A stretch of 64,000 bases of DNA, taken from Metopolophium dirhodum (Eukaryota; Arthropoda; Insecta; Hemiptera; Aphididae). The stretch spans positions 29,078,001-29,142,000 of the forward strand of contig NC_083562.1 of assembly GCF_019925205.1 (NCBI RefSeq), given 5' to 3'. Made by a program: the position numbers and the translations under genes. The notes beneath the pieces are model-generated. The model had not been told where the DNA came from. It searched no databases and saw only the letters and a list, made by a program, of their open reading frames with translations. Positions 13,261-26,647 of the stretch are shown here, piece by piece; position 1 is the first letter of the stretch; every line of letters begins with the position of its first letter.

Positions 13261-15260
13261 ACTCGTATATAAGCTGCAGGTGCCACGTGAAAATTAAAAT
13301 CCGTTAAGCCAAAATTTTGCGTTAGTGGTGGGACTCAGTGGGAGGGGGAATGGAGTAGATTGAATGCAATTTTACTTAATACATTCCCTACTGCAGGTTT
13401 AGTATCGTGAAATTTGGATTACTTTGCTTTTGTCCTAACGCTTAAGTAATTTAAAAATGTGTTTTGTTGCGAAAAAAAAAACTGTGCCTGCGATGACAAC
13501 TATGTAACTAACCAAGTCGCCGTTGGTTGTTGTAGAGGTATTTAATACCTACTATGTGTTGAATACATTTTATTTTGCAAACGTATAAGAATTGTTCAAA
13601 TGGCATGTGGCATAATAATATTATGATTTAATTTAATACATTTTATTAGAAACTTAGGCATAACGGACACTAATATTTCGTTGTACTTAGAATTACCGTC
13701 AAAATATTTTACTGTAAAAATCTTGGGAACGCGTAAATATGATTTTACGTTCAAATCGTTCGTTATTGTATTATATTGTGTATCTACGCTGTTAATTGTA
13801 ATTGATCTGTGAGTTGGCCGATTTGAAATAATAATACAATAATGAATAAACAGATTATAGTGCTGGAAGCGGACGCGCGAAACGGGAAATTATTCCTTCC
13901 GGCAACGACTGGTTGCATTATATAGAGGTACATACATACAATTATGCGTATAGCAATTATTATTATGTATGGGCCCTGCAGTATATGGTATACGCGTATT
14001 GCGTGTACAAATGTACATGACATGAATAATGAGTTTATATTATTATTATGCACTGTAAAGGTACTATTTATAGATTTTAAGTGATCCATGCGATCTGTAT
14101 GAAAATCACGACGCGCGTGTAATTCGATAAATACCGCCCGACGGATAGGTCATAGCTAAGAAGCGTGCGATTATACATTATTATTGGAAAATCATTTACC
14201 TACAATAAGTTGTACTGCGGTGGTATGGTTAACGGGTATATACATTATAAAACATATACTTACTATAAATTATAGGTACGTCATGCAATTATAAGGTTTA
14301 TATCACGCGCGGATTCAAAACATTTATAGTTGGGGGGGGGGGGGGGGGGAGTTGCATCAATATAGATTATGAGGGTGAGCATAACATATTTTTCTCTGAG
14401 GACGTACCTAGTTCGTCGAGTTTTATTTTTATTTTTAAAAGTATAGTTGACTTATATTGTTAATTAAACATACGCTATATTGCTGAAATTGTATTTGTAT
14501 TAGACAAATAAACGATTACGGGTCGTTTAAAACTAAAATGCATGATTTTATTTAGTGGTATACTATGTTATGCAAATATTTAAATATGTTTATTATCATT
14601 TATTTTTAAATTTATATTGCTCTATATAGGTGGGTACGTCAGATGCGTTCACTAATATTTATATAATTAAACTATGCATAACTACTAAGTACTAACTAAT
14701 TTAATTAAAGAATACCGTGGCTGATTTGAACCAACTATATTATACTGTGTAGGTGCATGCGTTGTTGTTATTTGAAATAATTTATAATGTTCAATATTCA
14801 TACGCCTACTATGTAGGTACTACAACTATTTTAGATTCATAGAGAAGCGATAGCAACGTTCCGTAGGGTATATGTGTACGAAAGTTGAGTTTTATTTTAG
14901 TTTTTATAGCATAGAAGGAGATACGGGTTATTTCCAAAGATCAACCCATATGCGCGGTCGCTTTCTAATGGACTACACATAGCCCCAACATGTTGATAGG
15001 TATCAAAGAGCTAAAGAGAATTAATATTAGTATATTTATGTACAACGTCTGTAGTAATTATACTCGTTCCAAATAACTATCCAACTATCCTACATGCTAG
15101 TGAATTCGATGTGTGACTTACTCATGAGTACCTATATGTCTCTACATTCTATAATATTTCCTACCAGTTAAGGGTAGTTGTTCACATAGGTGCGAACTGC
15201 CCAAATATCACACACTCGCACAAATGATGGAACAAAAAAAAATTTCTTGAATGTGAGGAT
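13260..15260. other. AT-rich stretch with poly-G tract at 14332
   Basis: No coding potential is seen. A run of 18 G lies at 14332-14349 beside gcgcggattcaaaac; similar G-run neighbourhoods occur at 3991 and 35420, so it may sit inside an old repeat. A CpG-richer spot is at 14090-14170. Confidence 0.45.
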
Positions 15261-15394
15261 GGATTATTATACCATACCTACGTCGCATAATATGACGTAT
15301 GCCATATAAATAGGATTTCGTAAGATAAGCATAATAATTAATAATACCGCGTTATCGTTATACATATTATTATAATATGGTGTATAATGTATAC

Positions 15395-15420
15395 ATAATA
15401 ATAATAATAATAATAATAAA
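15395..15420. repeat. (AAT)n microsatellite
   Basis: About eight ATA/AAT units, directly visible. Confidence 0.95.
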
Positions 15421-15677
15421 AATATGGAATAACGACGTATACAACAATAATGCAATCCGTTGGGACATTCGTCGTCGTCCGATAATCGACGTGATGAAAA
15501 CAGGTGCAAAAATAATAAATAATAATATCATACCGGTGCATGTGTTATGTGTATATATTATGTAATAACACCAACACGAACGACCGGAGAGAGACAAAAA
15601 AGTTTTCACGGTCCGCAGGACGCTTGGGTGGGCGTGAGAGGATGAAACAGGAATCACGGCCGCCACACCGCGAACGG

Positions 15678-15678
<1 letters not shown>

Positions 15679-15712
<34 letters not shown>

Positions 15713-15730
15713 GGTGTGTGTGTGTGTGTG
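15679..15730. repeat. Interrupted (TG)n microsatellite
   Basis: Two GT arrays are separated by tatgtgtagg. The surrounding 15560-16060 is CpG-rich. The His/Thr-rich frames on the minus strand are read-outs of this array, not a gene. Confidence 0.9.
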
Positions 15731-15739
15731 CGGACGCGT

Positions 15740-17530
15740 ATCACGTCGTCCATAAATCCTGCGGGGTGATAACCGCACGACCGCACGATGGGATTTCGAA
15801 CGGCCGTGCGATAATGTGTAATTCGTTATTGTTTCGAAAACGAAATGGCGTATAATAATATTATATTATCAAAAAAATATGTGATATTATACGTACACAG
15901 CGGTAAACATTGTATATTTTCGTAAATTATCTCACAGGGATAGGTTTTCAGTCGGCAGCAAGGACCAGGTGCGCTTTATACCTATCTATGTTATATACTC
16001 ATCACGCTCCTTGACCTCGGGCACACCTCGTGCATTATTAATACACAGTGTATCTTGTGTCCGTTGTACGCGTTGTTTTCTTAATGATTATCGTATTATT
16101 ATGGATCGATAGTAAGGAATTAAAAAAAAAAACGAAAAAGACGTTTGCTTATATTAATTTTTGACGACAGTCGTTTTTTACGATAAATTGAACGATTTAA
16201 GCACGCAGTTGTAAAACCAGCAAAATCAAGTTTATTTTTTTAAGAAGTATAGGATAACAGCTATTTTTTTTAATTAATTCTGAAACCTAGTGCTTTTTTT
16301 TTTTGTAAAATTGAACGATTGAATCATCAATACTATGGTTCACTGCACATACATTCTAATATAACTACATTCTCGTATTAGCTTATAGTGGACTTGCTGT
16401 TAATAGTTTTAATTAAAATAATTAGAATTATAAATCAATTTAAATTTTTTATCATAGTAGTTCTTTAATCTTGGGTCATAATATATTTAAATATTACACA
16501 CTATAGGAAAATCCGGGATGGAATGGGATACTTAATGTTCAACATCGATTTTACAGTATTCTACTTAATGAAAAGCTCCCAATTCTCAATCAATAAATGT
16601 TTAACAGTATAAATATCAATTCACTTCAATGATAAAATAAATACAGATACAATAAATTACATTAAACTTGCAATATCAAATCTATTTTGTATTAAATCTC
16701 CTTTAAAGTTCTATATAATTTCTATATATTTGTATAGGTAATAATTTTAAAAGTTGTTTTTAAAAATTCGTGATCACACCACAATCGCATATAACCAAGT
16801 TAATAACTTAAACATTGAAACACCATTACAAGAGCTGTGACACCCCCCCCCCCTACCTGCCTCTCCTTATTGTAACATTATAACATGATGATATCAAATT
16901 TACATCTATATTATTATACTATATACATATAATATATTTTATATTATCTATTTTTGTTTAAAATCTATTATTTATTAAAAATTATATATCATTATAGATT
17001 ATACGGTAAGCTCGAGATCATAGTAATTTGGAAGACTATAGAGACTATATAGATAAGAGAGCATCGGTCCGTTTCGGTTGGACAGCTGGAGCTGTCGCGG
17101 CCGGCATAATGGCATGAACTTAATTATGACTGTAACTTTGCCCTTATTAACATTAGGTTTCTGATATGCGGAATCGCTGATGGTTGTAAAAGGTAAGTGC
17201 AAATTTAAACTTTAATATACCATTAAATAGATTACACATAATTATAATTATGTATCCTGAGTTCTGAACTACACAGCGTTCATGGATCCACGGGTGTGTT
17301 TAATTATTTAGCTTCACATAGCAGGTGCTTTGAAATTTTGAATAGTTAAAGAATTTTAATATAATTACATTTTACCTCACAAGGAAGTCGCATACACATT
17401 TTGGCGAGTACCTATCTATAGATAATAGTGACCTGTTGCCAACAACCTAACAATATAATAATAATAAACAATTTGTATCGCCAATCACAACTAATTAGGA
17501 GTATACTATATTACAACTCCACACGGGACA
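15740..17530. other. Non-coding; CpG-rich to 16060, then AT-rich
   Basis: No gene is supported. A poly-C run lies near 16843-16852 and a small GC-rich patch at 17060-17110. The remainder is AT-rich and without recognisable repeats. Confidence 0.45.
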
Positions 17531-18061
17531 CAAATATACAAGGCTGGGCATTATAACGAGTTAAAAGTTAAAGTTAAGTTAAGATTTAATTTAATTTTAA
17601 CTTTTTAACTGAACTAGTTACTTTTGGCTTTTCATTAACTTTACTGTTAACTTACTAAATTTTTCATTTTAATAAGTAAGCTAAGTTAATTTATTTTGTT
17701 TTTAATTTAATTATATTTTACTATTTCAGTCTATTTTGTTTTCATGTCAACAAATATTTATCGTGAGTTGTTCAAAGTTAAAATTTATATCATTCGAATC
17801 TAACTTATATGGAAATACTAAAGTATAAACACTATAGTCTATAATTTAGTTTTGGGCTGGAAAAAAATTAAGTACGCTAGCGTTGTATAAACAAATTAAC
17901 TTTTTATAACTTAATAAAAAGTTAACAAAAAGTGTGTATTAAATTTTAAATTAACTGAGTTAACCTATAGTTAAATTAACTTTTAACTTTTTGTTATTGG
18001 TGCATATTAACTTAACTGAATTAAAAAAAAAATCATTAATTTGCCCAGCCTTGCAAATATA
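17531..18061. mobile_element. hAT-like non-autonomous element with perfect 8-bp TSD
   Basis: The element proper spans 17539-18053 (515 bp). Its ends are perfect 12-bp inverted repeats, caaggctgggca at the left and tgcccagccttg at the right. It is flanked by identical 8-bp direct repeats, caaatata at 17531-17538 and 18054-18061. Eight-base target duplications with short inverted repeats are the signature of hAT transposons. The interior has no protein frame and is almost entirely iterations of agttaa/ttaact in both orientations, clustered in the left third and right third. Mobilisation would need a transposase supplied elsewhere. Confidence 0.85.
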
Positions 18062-21031
18062 CAAATATAATTGTGATTGAACGTGTTTAACACAGTGTAA
18101 TATTAATTTATATTAAAATGCTTATTAATAGTTTAAAGATAGCCACTCTTTACAATTAATTGGTGACAAAAGTGACTATCATCAATCATCATAATCTTAT
18201 ACAACCATATAATATAATATAATATATTATATTATATATTATTATGTCCCGAATTTCTTATCTACATCAATAAAATTATTCTCGGACGACACACATGATC
18301 CATCTGCACCATCTGGACACCAGCACTCTCCTTGTGTGTCTCTCAATCTGTGAACATACGTAGCGGACTATGTATCTATACTTATTATAATGTTTTGTAT
18401 TTTCAAATAATATCTATATGTATATATTATTCTGATTATTTCTAGTACATAAATTGTATTCTTGCTTAAAATTAAATTATAAGTAAATAACCCCCTCCCC
18501 CCCACACTTTGGAATTTTTGCACTGAATTTATTATTAATTTGTAATTTGTTTGTGATTTTAATTCCATTGCTTGTGCTCAATCCTTTTCCAAGTTATCCA
18601 ACTTTCAAAGTAGAGAGCTGAAATGTACCTCCAATTACTTCCTTTTGTTAAAAAATTATTTTATTTTACACATTCGATGATAACTTCCCGCATATTTTTT
18701 TTATAAATGTTGATAAAAAAATACATGCTCGACCAAAAAGCTTAAAAATCAATTCAAGGATCATTATAGGTAATTGTTTATAAACTAACCTAAAAATATC
18801 GAAAATACATATGCACAATTTTTTTTGTAGATATTTAAAATTCATCTTAGTCTAAAATATATTTAAAAAAAAAAAACGATTTGAGCTATTTCATTATAAT
18901 TCAAAAAAGTATTAATACTAAGGAACTGAAACTTTTTGAGATATATGTATTATTTTTTTACTATACACTGCAATGATAATATTATGTTCTTACGAACTTC
19001 GGAATTGATGATGTTAATAACAGATAAAATATAGTAGTATTATATGAAATAGTAGTATAACCTAACCTAATTATTATTATATTTATAATACATGCGATTT
19101 GCTTTTGTCAAAAATTAACCTACCATATTATATTATTATAACTAATAGAAAATAAATTTCCAATAGTAAAATAGATATATTACAATATTCTTAGGAACTA
19201 AGACTGTTACCACTCAGAATCATTGATTTATCAATAATTTTAAGTTTGAATAATTACAGTGACCTACTAAACTACAAGGAATATAATATACTTACAGATA
19301 TTTATTATTTTCAAATGTCCCTATTATACCGATCCATAATCGTTAAAAAATTACGTGTACATCTATACTTTACTGATAGACCCTGTATAAATATGTAAAA
19401 TATAATATAAAAACTAAAAATGGACTGTGCAAAAAAATGTAAAAAAATTCTTCACACGTACAAAATAGGTATATAGCGATCATTGGGGATGAATCGACGC
19501 GGCAGAGTGGTCGTGCAGTGCAATGCCTTTAAAGTCGATCCGATGAAAGTCGAGACGGATGAGAATATAATATGGGTTATTACAGGAACATTAAAAAATA
19601 AATAAATATCCTCCTCGTTAATTTTTCCACATTTACCTGCTAACCCCAAGAAACAAAATGCTCGTGATCGAATGCAATTAAAAACTGTTACAAAACTGTT
19701 GGAAACTTGTTGTCTTCATGTTTAGAATTTACTTACACGAGGGCAGGGAATTATATTGGTATAGTTATAAAAACAAATATCCAAATTTAAATGTTTGTTC
19801 AGAATATTGAGATACTGGTACGCTCAAATACTTGAGATTATTGTGTGTTTACTGCATGCCCCCTTAATATTCTCAGCACAATTTATCACGGTTATCCAAT
19901 CCATCAATCTACTCTAAAAAAAAACATAACATATCTTATAAAATAATATTTAACTTGAACTGTTGTTGTCTGTCGATTGTTCATTTATTATGTTAATAAA
20001 ACGTGAATTTTTTTCTTTATATTTATTAATTATTTTAAAATAATTAACATCGTTCCTTATAAGAAAATTATTTTTCTGATTTTTGGCAAATCGCTTATAT
20101 TGTGCTTATGACACACTTTCCACTTACTTGCTAATATTGACTTAAGTTTAGGTACACAATGTTAATAATGTAGAGACATATCCAGCATAAAAAATGCAGA
20201 CTGGAAAAATTGTCTATACCTACGTAGGTACTGTAAATCATAATTTATAAGTTGGAAAAAAATAGTCGTTTAAGTATATATATTATTATATTATATTATT
20301 TTAAGCCATTATATATATATATATATTATTTATATTATTTATAACTATTTATGTATTTTCACGACTAACTGGTTTTATACTGCGCATTTAAAAACCCTTT
20401 TAATGGGATTTGTATTAGTCATTGACCATTGTATACCTATCCCTTACTCGACTACCGTATAATAGGTTACAAGGATTAGCATAAAATAAGATTAATATTA
20501 CCTGTACCATTATTTTTTTTATTTTAATACATTGGGTATGCCTACATAATATTATACGTTTCGGCATAATAACATTGTTTCCATTGAATTGAAAGATTAG
20601 TCAGTTCGAATAATAAATCTTCGCTGTAATTTTGTTTGTGGGATATTTACATTCCTGAATTTTATTCGGAAAACATATTGTATTCATTCAATATGGTGGA
20701 TCTGTTTTTCCTTTTATAGTCTCGTTTTTACAATCGAATACAATTGTTAATAATATATAATATTATGTGCTCTTTTAGTTCGAACACATTATAATATCAT
20801 TATAATACTATTGCAAGACAGGTCGTTTCTTTCAAAAGCCATCAGAATTTTTTTGAAGAATTGTCGTAGATTTTACAAACGTATATTATGCAATAAAATA
20901 TTTTATGACTGAACATGACCCTCAAATAGGCTTGTAAGACACGATGTAAATAATATGGCCTTTGGGCACTCATTACTCCTTTGACCTTTGTCGAAGTCAT
21001 ATTTGTAACTTATATTACACCATATATTGAT

Positions 21032-21067
<36 letters not shown>

Positions 21068-22200
21068 CACTTATACATAATAATAGCAACGAGAAATCAA
21101 TTTTACTCCGATCCACAAACTGCATATGTCTATAATAAAAACAAAAATAAAATGAGTAGTTTGGTACGTCTATTGATACGATTTACAATCGTTGTATATA
21201 TAATAATTTTAATACTTTATTATTAGTGCGCAGGTGTTGAGAATCTCTTCATCCGTTGATCTAGTTCAGGTGGGCCTATTCAGGCGAACAGGCTGCTGCA
21301 TCGTTCAAAGTTGTGCTGAGAGGATTTAAATTATGCTCTACAAGTGCGTGGGAAAACCATAAATCAAACCGTTAAAATAATATTCGTATTATTTATGTCT
21401 TAAAGTATGTATAGTCTACAATGAAGAAATAAAACATGTATATAATACTCATTTGTATAAATATTGTTTACAATATTTTAAATAGTAGGTATGTGTGGTT
21501 AAACATTAAAGGCCATAAACAACATATTAGGTACTTACCCTATAAGTGCATCGATTTTACCATATATACTGTACAGGGGTTACGCATTTTTAGCGAAATT
21601 ATGTTGAATGCATATTATATAAGTAGTCAAATCAAGAGCAACCTACCTATTTGGACAAAAAATTAAATGTTTATACATATAATTTAACCATTTTTTTTTT
21701 TTTTTGGTATTCGGTTGAATGCCTAATAATAAAGTATATCTACAGACTACAATCATAGCATTGCAATAATTTTACTTCAGAATATAAATTTAATATAATA
21801 ATACCCAAAATTACAATTTACACTGCAGGATCAATTAATTTACTCGTCGTTCGAATCAATAACAAACAATATAGTAATAATATTTTATTTTGAACACAAA
21901 CGTCATAAAAAAAACCGTACACTCTGGGATTGTCACTATCCTACCTGCAGACCGTGGGAATAAAAAGATTAAAATTATTATTATTATTAACAAATACATG
22001 ATGGGGTTTTCACCGAAAGCCCATAATATAATATAATATACATATATACAATATTCATACAGGTACCGTTGAGACGCGTTGAACACACGAAAACACCACT
22101 GCGATTATTAGTAGGTATCTATTAAAATAGGTAATAATTATTTTCGAGTGGAAAAACGTCATTTTCAATACGATTTTTTTTTATACTTGAAAACCGTGTA
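18062..22200. other. AT-rich stretch with TA microsatellites, no gene seen
   Basis: It contains TA arrays (20308-20325 and 21030-21067), an aacctaacctaa motif at 19059 and a modest GC-rich patch at 19480-19560. No frame has convincing composition. Confidence 0.5.
21030..21067. repeat. (AT)n microsatellite
   Basis: A long TA/AT run with one short interruption, directly visible. Confidence 0.9.
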
Positions 22201-23590
22201 ATCTGTTTTAGATATTAATCGGTCTGCGCATTACAACCGTCTGTACAGGTCCACCGTAAACATAATATTATCAGAACTGTTCGATCTCGTCGTACGTCTT
22301 GTTAGCGCTCAGTACCTAACTACCTATTATGTTGGCGGGTTAACGGATAAAAGAACAACGACGTCATTATAACAGTAATTAATACCTACGTTTTGTATAT
22401 ATTGTAATTTGTAGTGCGAAATTTTCAGCGAAGATTTTTGCGAGTCCACCTACGGTCTTTAACCATCATGATAATACTATTATTGTAATATATTTTATGC
22501 CACACCGTTATAAGTTCTAAATACGAAATATTGTAGAACATATTTTAAAATTTTAAGGTCATATTATTTGACTACCTTTTGGCATAGTGTACTATGTTGT
22601 AACTTAATAGAAAAAACTTAACGTGAAAATAAGAATAAATAGATTAAATAGACTGTCTATTCAGTAAAAGCAAAAGAAGATCAATTTTTAAGTCATCCTA
22701 CCCGTTTATTATTATTCACCACAATTTTTTGTCGGAAATACTAATTAAGTGTACAATATGTAGGTGATAAATAAATAATTAAACATAGCTGTAAATTATT
22801 TCATATTTATCTGAAATCAAAATCATGATTTTTTATTGAAAATGGATTGTACGAGCATACCTATATTTTTCAAGAACATTTTTTCTTATGATTTTTTAGT
22901 GCACTTGTATCCGAACCCTATGGTTATAACATATATAACTATAGCATTATAATTTATAACATAATATACGAGTCTCGACGATTTCGGTCGGATTGAAGTG
23001 AGTTTTGTTTTTTCCTCTCCCCCGGTATATACACGGTCTATAACCGTAGATAGACACACACGTCACAGACAACACACCTCGGGTTAACGAACGTCGACGA
23101 CGAAATAAAACAAACGACACACGCATTACCTATATAAGTACCCATACAACACTCACTCACACTCGATCGTCCTGCGTACATATTATTATTACTACATTAA
23201 TACACAACAATATGTAATTACACGTCCGGCGAATTTGTCGTAGGATTTTGATTTCACTCGCAGACCACATTATCTCATTATGTATATAGGTATATGTACA
23301 AAGGTACCTCACTTATATATATATATATATATTATTATAGACGACGTCTGCGCGGACCGACGACGACGACCACGTCCTACTCTAAATTTGTCTCAATGAT
23401 AATCGGTTTTATTTTTTCTTCTTCGCCGCAAGTCTATATATGAAAACGGCCCGAACAGATGGTTATCCTTATATGTGACCCGCGCGCGTCCATGTGGTCG
23501 GACGGAACACGCTACGCATGTAGGTACGTATATAGGCGGCGGGCGATTATTATTATTACTATTACGATCGTCGCACACACACACATAATA
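22200..23590. other. CpG-rich non-coding block
   Basis: CpG density rises from about 22900, with acgacgacgac near 23355-23370, a TA array at 23315-23333 and a CA array at 23575-23585. It leads into the densest CpG island of the window, so it may belong to the same regulatory region. Confidence 0.4.
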
Positions 23591-23614
23591 TTATATTATT
23601 ATAACACATAATAT

Positions 23615-23830
23615 TAAACGTTTACGCGCCCGCCCGGAACAACTGCTCGGCGAAAACCGTTTTTCCCGCGCCAATTCCCGCGTTATCGGCCCCGGACTTT
23701 GGCTCGTCGAACTTTTCCGCCCCGGCCTAGCACCGGACATGGCGCCCGGCCGACGATTCGCCTCGTCAGGACCGTCGCGCCCCGGTAGCGCTCGCCATGT
23801 GTTCCGCCGCCGCCGCCACATACTCCTCGC
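23615..23830. promoter_or_regulatory. Strong CpG island, possible promoter or 5' exon
   Basis: This is the most GC- and CpG-dense 200 bp of the 1-29 kb region. On the minus strand it is open for 76 codons (Arg/Pro/Ser-rich, starting MWRRRR), but the residues mirror base composition and show no domain. A CCTA array follows at 23854-23886 and an acceptor-like pyrimidine tract ends at 23973. I infer a transcription-start neighbourhood; strand and target gene are not determined. Confidence 0.3.
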
Positions 23831-23853
23831 TCTATACCTAGGTAGAGGTATAT

Positions 23854-23886
23854 ACCTACCTGCCTGCCTACCTACCTACCTACCTA
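23854..23886. repeat. (CCTA)n microsatellite
   Basis: Tetranucleotide CCTA/CCTG repeats, directly visible. Confidence 0.9.
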
Positions 23887-23973
23887 TATGACTGTAGCCT
23901 AGCGCACGTTTCCTTCTTTGTAAGACTACAATTTATTATTATATTTTTTTTTTCTTCTCTCGTCGTCGTCCAG

Positions 23974-24113
23974 GTGGTGTAACCCATAATGGAAATCCCG
24001 CAAGTCTCCCCGGCCAACACCGCCACCGAACGTATCCAAACTCGTTTCGCCGTCTCCGCTCCGTACTCGGACAGTCTGACACGTCGCGTTCCAGCACATA
24101 ATATATACCTTCA
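23974..24113 (+). other. Candidate exon after a strong acceptor-like site
   Basis: A long T/C tract (23940-23970) ends in ccag, followed by GC-rich sequence. One frame gives GVTHNGNPASLPGQ... to a stop at about 24100; another starts at ATG 23989 and gives MEIPQVSPANTATERIQTRF... for 51 codons. Neither is recognisable. It is listed because the pyrimidine tract plus compositional step resembles a real exon boundary. It could equally be part of an untranslated CpG island. Confidence 0.2.
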
Positions 24114-24319
24114 AACACGCATATATAGGTACATTTATTATGATAAATAATATTATATCATATTGTATTCCGGGCCGATTGACGACGATGATTCGTCATT
24201 ATCCATATAGTCACCGCCGACAGTCGCGTCTATACGACGACCCGTAATTTATAATAGGCACATTATACGCGTCACGTGTATTTAGATAATAACATTATTT
24301 GGTTTCGGGCTGGGACTCG

Positions 24320-25255
24320 GAAGTCGTTTCGTTTACATATTGTGGTTTTATCATCCCCTTGCGGCGATGTTATAAAATATAATACCTATTATATTATACC
24401 TAAGTTTAAATTTTTAAACTCGTTAATGTGTGTTATATAGTGTAATGCGATTACCCATCGGTGTTTATAGAAAATGAATAATATATTACAGTAAAACACA
24501 TAAAATAAATGAAACAAAACCGAATAAATAGGCTATAGCTAGCTTAAGAAAATTAACGTCTTCTCCATAAAAAAAAAATGTATACAAAAAATAAATTCAA
24601 AATTGTATAGATAATATTTATCTCTGATATATAATTGTATTTAAATAGATGGCTAAAAAGATGCTTTGAATTATTTTTATCTAGATGAACTATTTAGATA
24701 CAATTATTTAGACAATGTACAACACAGCACAAAAGTGATAAAAAGTGTTTTGATACATATTATATAGAGGCTGCCAAACAAATAAATAAACTTACATGAA
24801 TGTAATTGGTTCAGTGGAGCGGCTACAATATTTAATTTTAAAACATTTTACGGTTGTTGGACTGAAAAATTAACAAATATAATCCATAAAGCGGTGCCAG
24901 AAACATTTGGATTTGGGTAAAAATACTATGTGCAGGTTGGTTATAATAACTATTATATGTATACACGGAATTTATATGTCTATATTATGCACATTATTCA
25001 ACATGTCTACTATGTGGAACGTAAAATATTTCAAAACATTAAATTTTCGACGAATTATATAAGTTATTACCTGGGTCGAGATAACAAACATGTGTGAATA
25101 TGCGCCATGCGGTATGGTTTAGCCGACAATTAATGCGGTCCAGCTAACAGACAAATACCAAACATTATTTGTATATAATATGTATAGGTGGAAGTGGTTG
25201 AACGCGTATTTACTTATCTATTAATAAATAATATTTTTATAAATTGCAATTTTTG
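24320..25255. other. AT-rich stretch, nothing recognised
   Basis: No gene, hairpin or long repeat is seen. Confidence 0.5.
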
Positions 25256-25259
25256 GGCA

Positions 25260-25775
25260 GATAACATAAAAAAAGATGGCAAATTTTTGGAATTTTTTAA
25301 TACATATATTTTTTAATTATTGTGATTTTTTGTACTTCTTAAGAAGTGTACTTTGGAGACACAAATTTCTGTTTTCAAATGAGAATCTCCCTTTTCTACT
25401 GTAAATTATTTTTATATAATGTAATATTTTTCTGAAAATGATGACTATCGAAATGAAAATTTAAATTAGTAGTTTTCGAGCTAGTATAGGTACTAATGTT
25501 AATAGGTCCATGATAATGGGTTTGGAAGATATGGGCCATGGGGGCTATGGTAATTTATAGTGACTAAAATGTTAGTAATTAATATTAATCTATCTAACAT
25601 TTACAATTTGTAAAAATGTATCGTGACAGGACACTCATTAAGTACTACATAAAATCTCAAGAATTTAAAAATATGATTTTATTTTTTAAAATTCCAAAAA
25701 TTAAAATTTGAATTAATTCATTATTTAAGAGGGAAATAGGGGTGAGAATGCTTGATGATTGATGAAGCACTCTGT
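25260..25775 (-). repeat. Dispersed repeat B, reverse copy
   Basis: Read on the minus strand it starts near gagtgcttcatcaatcatca and runs through AT-rich sequence matching, in order, the copy at 10595-10860. Both include a ttttttgtactt core. This copy is longer and more complete. Its class is unknown and it has no open frame. Confidence 0.4.
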
Positions 25776-26625
25776 TTATTCACTGCAGTTTCCTACTGCA
25801 GGCACAGTTTTCTGATCCGTATTAATGATATATATATATAGGTACTACGTTTTCTTTTTCTGTAAATTAAATTAATATATAATATTTACTACAGTTCTAC
25901 CTACATAAAAGACACAACCGTTCGAAATGGGCGTATAATGTACTCTATAACGCACGTTTCGGTTGTCGATTCTGATGCACTTCGGATGTATAATAATAGT
26001 ATTCAACAAAAAAAATAAAAAAACGATCGTCGTAAAAAAAAATAGAAGTACTATAACTATATACACATTGAATAATAATACCTAACCTACGTAGGTGGAG
26101 GTGTGTATATGCACATGTAAATATTACACATAATATTAACGTCAGTATACTCAGCGGTGTATTTGTGGGGTAGGGGTGGGGAAGTGACCAGGATACTAAT
26201 ATTAATTATTATATCACCCCAGAGCCATTTTATGTGTATACGGTTTTTCGATGTATTTAATAAAAAAAATTTAATTTTGTAACACAATCTGTCCGTTGAG
26301 TTATTGATGGTCTTATACAAAAAATAAACAATTTCTATTTACTATTTATTATTATTTTTTAGGACTAAAGACGATATTTTATTCATGACTTACCAGTTAT
26401 GATAAATGATGGTTCTGTAAAAGGCGTTTCCAGGTCCCGAGCAAGGAAATAGGAAAATAATATAAATTTTTTTTGTCATCTCCCAAAAAGAAAATCGTAA
26501 ATATTGAAATTGGTGCCAACTAGCTGTCAAAACACGTCAGAAAATAGAAATTTTCGTGAAAATGGTCATTAATTTAATACGTTACATTATAGTACTAGTT
26601 TACACAGACACATGTTTAGGGGAGG
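25776..26625. other. AT-rich stretch, no gene seen
   Basis: Nothing is recognised apart from short T and A runs and a cctaacctacg motif at 26081. Confidence 0.5.
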
Positions 26626-26647
26626 AGAGGGGGGTTGCAAGTATTCC

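Noticed and set aside
15370..15786. Minus-strand frame of 138 codons with a His/Thr-rich run
   Set aside because: It is driven by the GT microsatellite and AAT array, with no protein-like composition outside them.
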